NCBI GenBank assembly: GCA_946807835.1
Contig: OX327700.1
Span: forward strand, 27,936,001-28,000,000
Source: Ailanthus altissimus
Taxonomy: Eukaryota > Streptophyta > Magnoliopsida > Sapindales > Simaroubaceae
Direction: 5' to 3'
Length of the DNA stretch: 64,000 nt
How positions within the stretch are numbered: the stretch's first letter is position 1; each line of letters opens with the position of its first letter. Below are positions 44,808 to 56,800 of the stretch, piece after piece. Below the pieces are notes generated by a model. The model did no database searches. It saw only the letters and a list, made by a program, of their open reading frames with translations, and had not been told where the DNA came from. Both the position numbers and the translations under genes were made by a program.

Positions 44808-47480
44808 ATGGAGAAAGACGGCGGACCATTAGATTTGACTGAAGAGAGAGTTCAGAACCCCAAAGCTAAAAAGCACGGCACTGCCTCTCGCGATAAGTCA
44901 GTAGATCCAGGTCAGGATGTGGGGAGTATGGTGAGAGCACTCGGCGGCGCTGTTGGGAAGGCAGCAGATCGCCTTGGAGAGCTGGAGCAGCAAGTAGAGA
45001 AGATCAAGGAGGGCCTTGACACTCAAGGAGACGAGCTACGCTCCCTCATCAGTACATCCATCGAGGCTTACGCCAATAAGCAGCGAGACTGGATTAAGGC
45101 TTTTCATGAGAAGGTCCTCACCACAATGGATAGTATTCAAACCCAAGTAGAGAAACTACACCAAGGGTTTGAAACTGTCAAGGAGGATGTGGTGCTGTGC
45201 AAGAGGGCGGTGGCGAACGAGTCTATCGCCGCTCAAGTTACGATGTCTGCACCGAGGATCGATGCTCTTAAGTCCAAGGAGTTCAGCGGGAAGCGGAACA
45301 CCAAGGAGCTCGACAATTACTTCTAATAAATGGAGAGATACTTTGACGCCCTAGGCGTACGGGACGAGGATAAGGTAAACACCGCAACCCTATATCTCTC
45401 TGATCATGCAATTCTGTAGTGGCGTAGGAAGAGCGAGGAGATTCGCAATGGTACCTGCACCATCAACACCTAGACAGAGTTGCAACAGGAGCTGAAGCAT
45501 CAATTCTATCCAGAGAATGTGGCGCACGACGCTAGGAAGCGTCTAAAGGAGTTGAAACAGACCAAGTCTATTGACGAGTACATGATGCGATATTTCTATA
45601 TCATAAATTAAGTGCAAGTATACACTATCGTATGCAAGTAATAAAGAGACTAATTAGTCGGATGTCGAACCCACAGGGATAATTCTTTCTTTTTAACCAA
45701 TTACTAAAATTATATCTTCCTAATAATTATTCAGAAAAATAAAAATCTAAGAATGAATGTAAGAAATATAAAAGCAAAAACACAATGCAATGAGATTTAA
45801 AGATATAGCAACGTAGAGAGAACCTAGGATTAATATTATCCCTCAATATGTTTCTAATGATTAATCCTCTAATATTTAACTCACTTAGTCTTTATTATTG
45901 ATCAAGACACTAATGTATTCACAAGCCTCTTCCAAGGTCATGCAAGTATACCTTAATTTACCAAATACCTATATTCCTATGGTACTTGTAATAAATTAAG
46001 ATTCATTAAGATTAGGTCTTATTGATCATACATGCCAATTAGGTATATTCCTATCCTAAATTGAAACTTGCATATGCAACATTGAATGTTACTCTACAAT
46101 CATGCATCAAATTACCTAGGTCTAAATATTATGATTCCTCTTCCGAGTTTATCAATAATATTACCAACTCATTCACCATATATTGGCCAGATATATTGAA
46201 GCATTAAACACAAGTAATTTAAATAATAAATGACTAAGTTTATTAAATACTAAAAGATATGGCAATTAAGCACACATATTGAGTTCAAATATTAACCTAG
46301 AAAACAAGTTTAGCTCATGGCTACAAGAGAACAGCAGTAAAAATAGTTATAAATCATGATACAATTATTAGCAAACCGATATAGACGTCGAATTGCTCTT
46401 AATTGCGCTGCCTCTGAACTCTTGATGCCGAAGAACGTCTTGTATCTCTCTCTAAAGATGCTTCAATTAAGCTCCTATTGCTCTCCAAGACTCGTGCTCT
46501 GTATTCTTGGTGCTCTTGGGTCGTCTTGGATTCCCTCCTGAAGGCTGGGAACGAGTGGCTTTATATAGGGATTGATATGAGCTTGAAAATCTCAATTCTC
46601 GTCGGACTAGGACTCGCACTACCGCTGGCGCGCTATGAATCTGTCGCTGGGGCGACGCGTGAAAAGGCCTTCACCGCTGGAGCGGTGGGATCTTGGCGCT
46701 GGGGCGCTGCATGAAAACGGCTTCACCGCTGGCGCGGTGTGTTGATAGCGCTGGGGCGCTAGACGCGACTTAATCAGGTCGTTTTTCTTATTTCGATCAC
46801 TATTCAGCGCTGGGGCGAAAATACTTGTGGCGCGGGGGCTCTGGACTCATAATTTGAAAACTTTGCATTTTAGTCCCTGTTTTCGCTCCTTTTGCGTTCT
46901 TTCTTTAAATTTCGTTCAAGTCCCTATAAATAACAATAATGCACATAAATAGCCATCTATTCTCATAAAATCATAAAATATCAATAATAAAAACATGAGT
47001 AAATATATGACAAATTTGCCCTTATCAGTACATAGAGGAGTACTCACTACTGATGCTATAGATCCTCAATATGAGTGAAGAAGACTTGCTGTTCAATTTT
47101 ATCGACGGGTTACAGACATGGGCGTCCAATGAACTAAGGCGGCGTGAAGTGCAGAATATATCCGACGCCCTTACATTGGCAGAAACGCTCACTGATTACC
47201 GCAAGGGTGATGTGGGGAAGTCCAAAAATTTGAAGCCCAACCACAGCAAAGGTGGGGGAACCATGGAATCTCAACCTCCGCAAGATAAGGAGGGGAAAGG
47301 TAAACCACCCACAGGGAGAGAGCAGAAGTGCAACGGCGGGAGAAAGCCGAGATCTAGCTGCTTCCTTTGCGATGGGGATCATTGGGTGAAGGACTGTCCA
47401 AAGAAGAAGGCTATCAACGCGATGTTGGAGACTCAACAAACAGGCGAACAAAGACAATTGGGATGTCTGCAGTTGCTCAA
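44808..47480 (+). pseudogene. Gypsy-E gag, split by a solo LTR
   Basis: The ATG at 44808 opens MEKDGGPLDLTEERVQN, a charged, probably coiled-coil N-terminus (ADRLGELEQQVEKIKEGL). The capsid entry FSGKRNTKELDNYF meets a stop at 45324. Text continues (YFDALGVRDEDKVNTATLYL, KRLKELKQTKSIDEY) until the insertion at 45583. It resumes at 47028 and is open from 47071 (ILNMSEEDLLFNFIDGLQ) to a zinc knuckle CFLCDGDHWVKDC at about 47359-47397 with all ligands. Confidence 0.9.
45583..47027 (-). mobile_element. Solo LTR, minus orientation, inside Gypsy-E gag
   Basis: A 1,445-bp non-coding insertion beginning TGATGCG and ending TTATCA, with a perfect 5-bp target duplication GTACA (45578-45582 and 47028-47032). 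Read on the minus strand it starts TGATAAGGGC and ends with an ATCCCTGTGGGTTCGACAT-type segment, typical of long Athila/Tat-group LTRs, so orientation is minus. A GC-rich segment at 46615-46850 contains repeated GCGCTGGGGCG blocks. No internal coding region remains. Confidence 0.9.
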
Positions 47481-47499
47481 TGCCCTCAATGCCAACCGG

Positions 47500-48180
47500 G
47501 CAACCCGCTCACCAATGGAAAAGGCGTTGATGTACGTTGAAGCCTACATTAATAGGAGAAAGACTCAAGCGCTAGTGGATACTAGAGCTACGTACAACTT
47601 TATTAAGTATGTGGAAGCAGTACGCTTGGGCCTCAAGGTGGAGAAGGGGATTGGCTACCTCAAGACCGTGAACGCCGCAATCAAGCCACTGGACGGGGTC
47701 ATTCGTGGAGTTGAAATGAGCCTCGGAAAATAGAGCGGCAAGGTAAACTTTTCAGTAGCCCCTCTCGATAATTTTGATGTTGTTCTTGGTATGGATTTTC
47801 TGCGGCAGTTTAATGTGGTGCCACTTTCCCGACACAACTACGTATGCATCCTGGAGGGAGGACCATGCATGGTGCCGACAGTAAACAAGCCAACAGGTGG
47901 GCAATCCAAGCCCAACGCCCACACCACTCTCATGTCCGCCATGCAACTGAAGAAAGGAGCTAAGCGGGGAGAAGAGACATACCTCGCCACGATATGAGAG
48001 GCAAATGATGAAGCGTACGGGGGCAAAGATGAGCTGCCAGCAGAGATTACGAAAGTGCTCAAGCAACACCAAGACGTGATGCTAGCAGCACTACCATAGA
48101 AATTACCACTAAGATGGGCCATTGATCACAAGATTGAGCTGAAGCCAGGAACTAAACCTCCAGCCAAAGCGTCTTACCCA
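47500..48180 (+). pseudogene. Gypsy-E protease and linker
   Basis: The motif ALVDTRATYNFI at about 47569-47604 has Arg where the aspartic protease D-T-G needs Gly, so the active site is lost. After a stop at 47731, text continues as VVLGMDFLRQFNVVPL, the standard linker to RT. Confidence 0.85.
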
Positions 48181-48990
48181 ATGTCTCCACCAGAGTTAGC
48201 AGAGTTGCGGAAGCAGCTCAATGACCTACTGGATACAGGGTTTATCCAGCCATCTAAGGGGTCCTACGACTCGCCCGTGCTTTTCCAGCGCAAGCACGAC
48301 GGATCATTGTTGTTATGCATAGACTACCGGGCACTGAACAAGGTCACTGTCAAAAATAAGTATCCCATTCCTTTAATTGCTGACTTGTTTGATCAGTTGG
48401 GACAGGCGAAGTACTTTTTGAAGCTGGACTTGCGATCAGGTTACCATCAAGTGCGGATAGCCGAGGGAGATGAGCTGAAAACAACCTGTGTAACGCGTTA
48501 TGGGGCCTTTGAATTTCTTGTCATGCCGTTTGGCCTCACGAACGCGCCAGCCACTTTCTGCACATTGATGAACAACATATGCCAGCCCTTCCTCGATAAA
48601 TTTATCGTCGTGTATTTAGATGACATCGTCATCTACAGCAACACTCTCGAAGAGCACGTGGAACACTTGAAATCTCTCTTGAAGGTGCTTCGCGAGAATG
48701 AGCTGTATGTGAAGAGGGAGAAGTGTTCATTCGCCAAGCCGGAGGTAGACTTTTTGGGTCACAAGATCAAAGAAGGCAGGTTGATGATGGACAGGGCAAA
48801 GATTCGCGCCATAGTGGATTGGGAGGCACCCACGAAAGTTACCAAGCTGCGGTCTTTCCTTGGGTTAGTCAACTATTATCAAAGATTTATCAAGAGCTAC
48901 TCCACCATTGCTGCACCCCTTACTGACCTGCTAAAGAAGACTAAAGCATGGGAGTGGACTAAGAAGTGTCAATGGGCTTTGATCGACTGA
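48181..48990 (+). pseudogene. Gypsy-E reverse transcriptase (largely intact)
   Basis: A 269-codon open stretch covers nearly the whole [77 protein letters not shown], the active site YLDDIVIYS with both Asp, and FLGHKIKEG. It ends in the connection FLGLVNYYQRFIK. It is the best preserved pol domain in the window, but shifts frame into RNase H near 48970, so no functional polyprotein is made. Confidence 0.92.
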
Positions 48991-49496
48991 AGACAGCAGT
49001 GATCGAGAAACTAGTCTTAGCATTGCCGAATCACTTGTTACCGTATGAGGTACATACTGATGCGTCTGACTTTACCATTGGTGGTGTATTGATGCAGCAG
49101 GACCATCCGATCACGTATGAGAGCAGAAAACTCAACGAGACAAAGAGGCACTATACGGTACAAGAGAATGAGATGACAGGGGTCATCCATTGCCTGCGCA
49201 CTTGGTAGCACTATCTGCTTGGGGCAAAGTTCGTAATGATGACGGACAACATAGCAACGAGTTACTTCCAAAGTCAGAAGAAACTCAGCCCGAAGCAAGC
49301 TAGGTGGCAGGACTTTTTGGCGGAGTTCGATTATGAACTCAAGTACAAACCGAGAAAGGTGAATGTGGTGGCAGACGCCTTAAGCCGGAAGATCGAGTTA
49401 GCAGCTATAAGCAAGCTGGAAGGTGATTTGCTCTGTCTATTTCATGAGGGAATAAAGCATGATCCCGCAGCTACACAGCTCACCACTCAAGCATAA
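48966..49496 (+). pseudogene. Gypsy-E RNase H
   Basis: After the frame change: YEVHTDASDFTIGGVLMQQD, ITYESRKLNETKRHYTVQEN, a stop after LRTW at 49206, then KFVMMTDNIATSYF, KQARWQDFLAEFDYELKYKP and VVADALSRK. Complete domain with one stop. Confidence 0.9.
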
Positions 49497-49499
49497 GAA

Positions 49500-50520
49500 G
49501 GAAAGACTCAACGATTTTGGGTAGAAGATGGGCTTCTCTACACCAAGGGACTCCGAGTATATGTGCCAAAGTAGGAGAACTTGCGACATAACCTCATTAG
49601 AGAGTATCACGACACGAAATGGGCAGAACATCCAGGACAGCGGTGCTCACACGCCCTATTGGAGACAGTTTACTATTGGCCACACATGCGGGAAGCGATA
49701 GAACAATTTGTCAAGACTTGTCTCGTGTGCCAACAGGACAAGATCGAGCAGCGGAGTCCCGCAGGGCTACTAGAGCCACTGCCCATACCGAAGAGACCTT
49801 GGGAGAGCATCTCTATGGATTTCATCGTAGCCTTGCCGAAATTCAAGGGGTGTGGAACTATCATTGTGGTGGTAGATTGATTTTCCAAGTAGGCGACTTT
49901 CATACCGGCACCCAAGGAGTGTAATGCGGAAGAGACAGCTAAACTTTTTTTTAAGCACGTAGTCAAGTACTGGGGGTTTCCGAGAGTGATAATCAACGAT
50001 AGTGATACGAGGTTACGGGGAGATTCTGGACTTGATTGTTCAATCTCATGGGATCGGAGCTTCACTTTTCCACCAGCTTTCACCTACAAACGAATGGGCA
50101 GACAGAGAGGGTGAATGCATTACTGGAGCTGTACTTGCAGCACTTTATGGGCGTAAATCAGCTGGATTGGGTCAGGTTACTCGATGTGGCACAGTTCTCA
50201 TACAACTTGCAGATGAGTGAATCGACAAACTAGAGCCCGTTCGAGTTAGCTACTGGCCAGCAACCTCTCACGCCGCACGCGCTAGTATCCAGTGATCAGG
50301 GAAGAGTCCAGCAGCTTACAAAGCTGCAAAATCCTGGCAGGAACAGTTGGACAACGCGCGGGTGTGTCTGGACAAGGCGATAAAACTGATGAAGAAATGG
50401 GTTAACGGTAAGCAAAGACGTGTTGAGTACAGCATAGGGGATTTAGTGATGGTGAAAATCCTTCCGACGCAACACAAGTCTACGCCTTGTTCGAAAATAT
50501 GAGGGGTCATTTCCTATTGC
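49500..50520 (+). pseudogene. Gypsy-E integrase
   Basis: The HHCC zinc domain includes IREYHDTKWAEHPGQ and CLVCQQDKIEQRSP (49591-49770). The core gives PWESISMDFIVALPKFKGC, then STSFHLQTNGQTERVNALLE in another frame (50036-50233). Several frame changes and stops interrupt it. Confidence 0.9.
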
Positions 50521-50539
50521 CAAGAGGGTTGGCAATGTC

Positions 50540-50872
50540 TTGTATAAGGTGGAGCTGCCTTCGAGACTTCGGCTACTTTCGGTGTTTCACGCAAGCTGCC
50601 TAAAGCCATACCATAGTAATGCGGAGGACACGGAGCGTGGCCCACAAACCAGGGCACTATTGGGAGTTTTCACATCTTACGACAAGGAGGCTGAACTTAT
50701 CCTTGACGTGAGGACAGTACGTAAGAAGAACTGTCATCCGAGTCGTAAGTATCTCGTCAAGTGGAAGGGATTGCCCGATAGTGAAGCAAGCTGGGAACCC
50801 GAGAACGCACTGTGGCAATTTAAGAACAAGGTGCACGAGTTCCAGCAAGGACGCGACGAGGACATCGCGTGA
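50540..50872 (+). pseudogene. Gypsy-E integrase C-terminus with chromodomain
   Basis: A 110-codon open stretch starts YKVELPSRLRLLSVFHASCL and contains a chromodomain: ILDVRTVRKKNCHPSRKYLV, then KWKGLPDSEASWEPENAL. Chromodomains on chromovirus integrases are thought to guide insertion toward marked chromatin. The domain looks intact even though integrase upstream is broken. Confidence 0.92.
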
Positions 50873-50888
50873 ATTTAGTGGGGGAGAA

Positions 50889-51358
50889 TGTCACGCTCCA
50901 AGTGCTCTCAAGCATTTCCTCGAGCACTTGGTGCTCGACTAGGCCTGCTGGAGGCCTCTTGGACCATGGAGCACTACATGGACCGAAGCTTCTAGAAGGC
51001 TCGCTATTTGGATGGAGAACCGGGCTGGGCCCGTGACTTATTAAGGTAGTTCACCTTAATTAGAATTCCATAAAAGGTAGAATGGCATCTAGGAATATTT
51101 TAAAGCATAATTCTCCATTTTATATGTACACCGTTAAATCATTTAGATCTCAGCTGTCGATTGTATAGGGCTGCTACTATATAAAGGGGAGACCCTCACT
51201 TGTATAATTCTTCTCATAGCTTTATTTTCTTTTCAGTAATATAGAGAGCATTCTTGCAAACACTTGGTGTGCTTGTTTTTCTTCTCTTTGTGTGATTTTC
51301 TCGGCTGCTTAGCACGCAACGCGTCTAAGGCCACACGGTTCGAAAATAGCCCGTAATA
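50889..51358 (+). repeat. Gypsy-E 3' LTR
   Basis: Starts TGTCACGCTCC after GTGGGGGAGAA. Its last bases read GCCCGTAATA where the 5' LTR has GCCTGTGACA. The last ten bases are also the start of a downstream tandem duplication. Confidence 0.9.
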
Positions 51359-52009
51359 CTTGTCTGTCGTCGATGTCCACCATTGCCCAAGTCCGAATTG
51401 AAGGTTTGAAAAAAATTATTCCAAAAAAATGAAATGGATAATCAAACTCGATCCAAATAGAATTCGAATCGGGTTCATTCGAGTTTAATTCAGTTCATGC
51501 CCATTCGAGTCTAATTCGGTTGGCATGAACTGATCAATTCCATTTTTTTGAAACCAATTAGTTTGAGTTCGGTTCGTTCCTAACTCTATCATATTGTCAC
51601 GGCTCGGTGCATTTATCATTGACTTAAAATATTAGCCTGTTAGGTATTACTGCATACTCATCCTTATATACTTAAGAACAACCCGTGACACTTGTTTGTC
51701 GTCGATGTCTGCCATTGCCCAAGTCCGAATTGAAGGTTTGAAAAAAATTAGTCCAAAAAAATGAAATGGATAATCAAACTCGATCCAAATTGAATTCGAA
51801 TCGGCTCCATTCAAGTTTAATTCAGTTCATGCCCATTCGAGTCTAATTCGGTTGGCATGAACTGATCAATTCCATTTTTTTGAAACCAATTAGTTCGAGT
51901 TCGGTTCGTTCCTAACTCTATCATATTGTCACGACTCGGTGCATTTATCATTGACTTAAAATATTAGCCTGTTAGGTATTGCTGCATACTCATCCTTATA
52001 TACTTAAGA
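51348..52009. repeat. 332-bp tandem duplication at the Gypsy-E / TRIM-2 junction
   Basis: Copy 1 (51348-51677) and copy 2 (51680-52009) share nearly all bases from the (A)CCCGT(G/A)A end of the Gypsy-E LTR through CTTAAGA inside the TRIM-2 LTR. Because each copy spans the LTR end, host DNA and part of TRIM-2, the duplication arose after both insertions. Confidence 0.92.
51595..51677 (-). repeat. Duplicated partial TRIM-2 LTR
   Basis: Matches 51927-52009, the distal part of the TRIM-2 3' LTR, copied by the 332-bp tandem duplication. It explains the extra LTR fragment that has no internal region. Confidence 0.85.
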
Positions 52010-52368
52010 TCCCTCTAATTTTTATTCGATATACAATGTGACATTCTCTTCCACTCAATCACGCGATACCCTCTTCACGGTGTGACTCAAACTCAAGAGT
52101 CAACCTGATCTGTATTGCCCATCCCTCTGGGATTAAAGGGCCCACTACTCATGTGACCCATCCTCCTGACGACATAAAGGACCTATATCTCACATGGTAA
52201 TTTTCATTTAAATGATTTTATAATAAAAATTTTGAGTCTACTCTGATACCACTTATCATAGATCGAATGTTTGCCATTAACTTAAAAGACTAGTCTGTTA
52301 AGTACTGTTACATATTCATCTTATATACTTAACATTCACCCAATTTTTATTCGATGTGAGACGTGACA
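51927..52368 (-). mobile_element. TRIM-2: terminal-repeat retrotransposon in miniature, minus strand
   Basis: A 442-bp element flanked by a perfect 5-bp target duplication CATAT (51922-51926 and 52369-52373). Read on the minus strand: LTR TGTCACG... (52368-52253, 116 bp), one base, then TGGTATCAGAG (52251-52241, an exact 11-base primer-site match). A 209-bp non-coding centre with GAGTGGAAGAGAA as polypurine tract leads to a second LTR (52043-51927, 117 bp) ending CGTGACA. LTRs share ATCGAATAAAAATT and AAGTATATAAG. Complete TRIM structure, much smaller LTRs than TRIM-1 and unrelated in sequence. Confidence 0.93.
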
Positions 52369-52373
52369 CATAT

Positions 52374-53400
52374 ATAAGGTTTAATAGATATTTTATTCGT
52401 TTAGATTAATTTTTAATAATTGTTTAATTTATTTAGTTTATAAGTTTTAATTAAATTAAATTTTAAAGTTGATATATATTTTAATTGTTTTAAAACATTT
52501 TTTTGTATATATAGGTTTCATTTTTTTAAAAAAAAATAAATGGTTTAATTTTCATAAATAGTTTAGTACGATTTGATTTTTCAAAAAAAAGATCTCAATT
52601 TTTTTTTAATTTTAAAAAAATTCAAATAATATATAAAAATTTTAAAGTTTTTCAGGTAGTTTTGATTTTAAACCATACTAAATCGTATTCTACGTACTCC
52701 TAACCAATGACGTATTTCGGAATAATAACATGGTTTACGATTTGTCTATCGGATTTGAATTCGAATTTAACAAAAGGAAATTTTGATTATGTTTATTTGA
52801 TTTGATTCTGTTTATTTGATTTGAATTTGTTTAATCCATTCGAATTTAGCAAAGGATGATATATATATTTCTAATTTTTGTGTAAATTTTTTTAATATTT
52901 ACAATTTTACTTTTTAACATAAATTAATTTTTTTTACCAAACATAAAATGAATCGAATTGAACCATCCCCATATTTTGTATTAAAAATTAATAAAATAAA
53001 TGAAATTCTTCTGATTCATTTCAAATAAATATTGAATGCAAATTCATAAAAATCTATATTACCTTAAATTCAAATTCTACATAATTTTAATTTGTTTATT
53101 CATTCTGTCACCAGCCTAAGCTAATTCAAGCCATGAGCTTTTAATTCACAGTTACTGTATTTGCAAAATGGCAGTCAGCGATTAGTTTGATATTGTTTCT
53201 CCTAATCTGTTGACATAAAATGTGTCTTTCATACCCTTCAATTATTCTATTTCGAATGCTAGATGCTAAAAACTCTGTTAATATTAAGCTGAAGTATTGA
53301 CATTAGGAAGCTCGTTGATCTTAAACCTGCCAATCATGGTGATGTATGTGTCAAGTGTACTTTAAAAGTTTAACCAAAGAAACATTTAAAATGTGGAAGG
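52374..53400. other. AT-rich intergenic DNA between TRIM-2 and UBC7-like gene
   Basis: No coding pattern. TTTATTTGATTTGA-type short repeats lie at 52790-52835. The last few hundred bases before 53805 are probably the 3' UTR and downstream region of the minus-strand gene. Confidence 0.5.
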
Positions 53401-53804
53401 TGAAATTACCGCAATGTAGACAACAGACCATACCCCCATTCCGAAATTAACAGGACAGCAATCATTTACTTGAGAGCTAAAACCAACTTAAAAAAGAGAC
53501 CTAAACAGATCTCACATCAGAACGGAGTCTGACAAAAAAACGCTTGTCGTCAAAAAAACTAACCCAAAACGCTTTTGAATACAACAGAAACGTTCTGAGT
53601 TGTTACAGTGAGTTGACCATGCAGAGAAAATGAGAAAGAAAGAGATGGATGCGTGAGAGAACTTCATTTGAAAACCCCATTCTACAAGGACCAAGCACAG
53701 CAAATTACCCAGAAAGCCTGTTCCCCTTCCCACACAATTAAATCAAGACATTCCTGCTACAAACACATATAGGTAGAGACAAACATGTTCGCCTGCAGTC
53801 AAGA

Positions 53805-56800
53805 TTACAACATTTCTTGTGATTTTCTAACACAGCGACTCACTTTTTTCTTGAACTCATCTCTCCTCTCTCTCCACTCTTTCTGCAAAAGATGATAATA
53901 CATACATCAGAATAATATTGTAACGGATCTCTTTGCATGACCAATTGGCAAAAGCTGAACCATATGTAGAATGAAATATAAACAGAGTAAAGTGAATATT
54001 GCTGCAACCACTAACCACCTGATATCGAATAATCATCAAGATGAAATGAATAACATATGAGCAATCAGAGAATTCATCAATTTAAGATGAAATTGACAAC
54101 GGGTCATGTTTAGAACGCTCGACACGATGAGGTTTGGCAAGTGTAATATATGTAAAAACTCCCCTGCTCACTAGGGAACTAAGTGATCAAACAAGTAAAT
54201 TGCACACGTAGGCATTGTGAGGAGACAGAAGAAGTGTCTAGGGAAACTCATGTTGCAACTAAAGTTTCAACATCACTTTGGGAGACAAAAGAAAAGGACA
54301 GATTTCTCTGAACAATCAATCAAGCACGCTGCCCAGGAGTAAACTTCTAATAAAGTAAAAGGAAGACTTCCTATCATCTTTACAACTAAAATTGCAATTT
54401 TTCCGCTATAAATTTACCACAAAACCATCACATTTCCAGGGAAGGGTAATAGCCAGTCAGATAATAGGAATTCCAGATTTCAATTTAAGAGATTTACAAT
54501 CTCAAGCATAAGAAAAATAACACAGAAGAAATTTGGACTAAATCTTATGGTCCATTCAGAGAAACAAATAAATACACAAGAATAAAATGAATTTGAATTG
54601 CACATCTAAAATCTGAGAACACATTTGACCCCTCATAAATTATATCTTTCCAGTTAATCCAATTAAAGATTCATGGAAGCCAATTTAAGCTTGTATCAGG
54701 AAAATTTTGAACAATATTTCTTGCCATGGAACAGTTATAGAAACAAAGCAACTGATGTAGTAAATAAGTCGGTGTGTAAAGAAAAAAAGTTGACAAAATT
54801 GAAATATGTAATGACAAGACAATGGAAGATCACTTACTGCAGCTTCTACATTTGCAGGAGATTCATCATTGGGACTGGAAAGCATTGATATGATACTCAA
54901 AACAATACTTTCAACCTATCACATAGCAACAGTTATACATTTATAAATACATCTTTGTAGTTCAAAGTTGATATATAGTAGCAGTAAAGCATTATGATCA
55001 AACAATTTGACAGAAAATATTAAAGCTTATGCAAATAACAGCAGCATTAGCCTCAGACTGTGAGCCTTTAGATCAAATCCCTTCTGCAGGAGTTAGAGGC
55101 AGCTCCATGTGCATGAGGCTCATACTTCTTGCCACAGAACAACAAGTGGATGCAACCAGAAACCTAGTCTTGGGCTAGCTGGAAATAATCGGACAATTAT
55201 GATGACTAAATCAAGTGCACCATCAACACATTAAGTCTTAAGTTGGCTCCCTTGAAAAACACAAGGAAGGCTGTTTGATCACATGAACTAACTTCCAAGA
55301 TTTATGCTCAAACTAAGCTCTGTTCACTTGATTAAGACATTTGAAAACATTTCTTTCACTATGGCCTCTTTTCCAGCAAATTTGATTATTTAAGCTACCT
55401 GCCACAGTTGTAACATTTAAACACACCCTACAAGGCACATCATAACACCCTCAAATAAAGGCAGAGATAGATCACATGTTAACATGTAAAAGACATACTG
55501 TATGGACGGGCATCCAGCGCTCACTTGCAAGCTCATAGCCATTAGGGTCATCGCCTGGAGGATGAAGAATTGATATGCAAACACGTCCATCTGAATAAAC
55601 TGTAGTTCAGGAAAAAAACCAAAAAGTCATATTCACTCAATTATCTAAATGCCAATAGAAGGTTGAGTATATATCAGCTACAAAAGGAAACTAACCATTA
55701 GGATGCCAAATCTCTGTTGTGAACTTCACTGTAGGAGGGCTATTTGGATAGTTTGATGGAAAACTCATAATGGCATTGAAAAATCCCCCCTCACTGTAAT
55801 TAAAGAATGCAACAAAACAGAAACATGTGAGAAACACAAGGGAGCAAAGTTATTTGCCTACAATTATCACAATCACATACAACACCATATCCAGCTACGA
55901 AAAAATCTTACAAACCAATAACCAAATTATGTAGCTAGAACCAAATGAAACTGTTTAACAAAGATACATAATGTATCAAGAACATGTTGTTGGATACAGC
56001 CTCAAAATCATGTGAGAGAAACACATGGATGCCTGTATAGCCTCGGCATAAACATGACAAAGTAAAAAGTTTCCCCAATACAGAGAGCTCATATAACCAA
56101 TTTGAAATGAAATTCACTCTCCAAATACAAATTAAAACTTTCAAATAAAAAAAATGAGAAATCTATGAAAAAACTAAATTTATTTCACCATTCCATGTTA
56201 TCACAATTAAACTCAAATAGGCTACTGAGCGCCATAACCAAGCCAAAATAATCTCAAGTTATGAACCATCTATAACACCCTACAACTAAAGCAAAACTCT
56301 CCAAGTCCCATTTTCAATATCAAACAACCTATTAGACACTATATATACCTAAAACTACCAAAACGTTAAACTTCATAACCATTACCAAAATCCAGCAAAA
56401 TTCACAATCTGAAGTCAAAATAATATATAAAACCAAATAAAGCCCCACAGAACAATTAAAGAAAATTCCGAATGACCCCAAACCGAGACAATAAAATTAC
56501 AAAGTAACTCACTAAACGCCAAAACCAAGCCAAAAACCTAATCCCAGCAATTGATCCAATCTTATAGAACAAAATCATAAAAATTTACACAAAACCCATA
56601 TCCAAAAACCCTTAAAATAATGTGAGTAACAATGCCACAAAATTTTAAACCAATTAAAATCCGGAAAACACATACTAAAGAGTGTCCGGCGGTCCAATAA
56701 TTGTAACACTCCATTCGAAGATATTGGTCTCATCCACCAACCCAGCCGAGAACCCAGCAACTGGGCTCCTACAAAGATCTGCACAACAAGCAAACCGATC

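Larger units (their letters stand above)
44315..51358 (+). mobile_element. Chromodomain Ty3/Gypsy retrotransposon (Gypsy-E) with both LTRs
   Basis: LTRs of 469-470 bp (44315-44783, 50889-51358) start TGTCACGC. A perfect TGGTATCAGAGC primer site is at 44786-44797 and a GTGGGGGAGAA polypurine tract at 50878-50888. Gag, protease, RT, RNase H, integrase and a C-terminal chromodomain follow in order, so it is a chromovirus-type element. A minus-strand solo LTR (45583-47027) splits gag. Flanks CTTTG and CTTGT agree only with a one-base slip, so the target duplication is doubtful. It is higher in GC and less decayed than the other elements, but has stops and frameshifts. Confidence 0.95.

Noticed and set aside
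1..51358. RT-containing regions as possible integrated plant pararetroviruses
   Set aside because: Each RT block is linked to LTR-retrotransposon features (LTRs, primer sites, integrase or Copia/Gypsy domain order). No movement-protein or caulimovirid-type coat region was seen.
44310..51363. Target-site duplication for Gypsy-E
   Set aside because: CTTTG and CTTGT match only with a one-base slip, and the right flank lies in a later tandem duplication.
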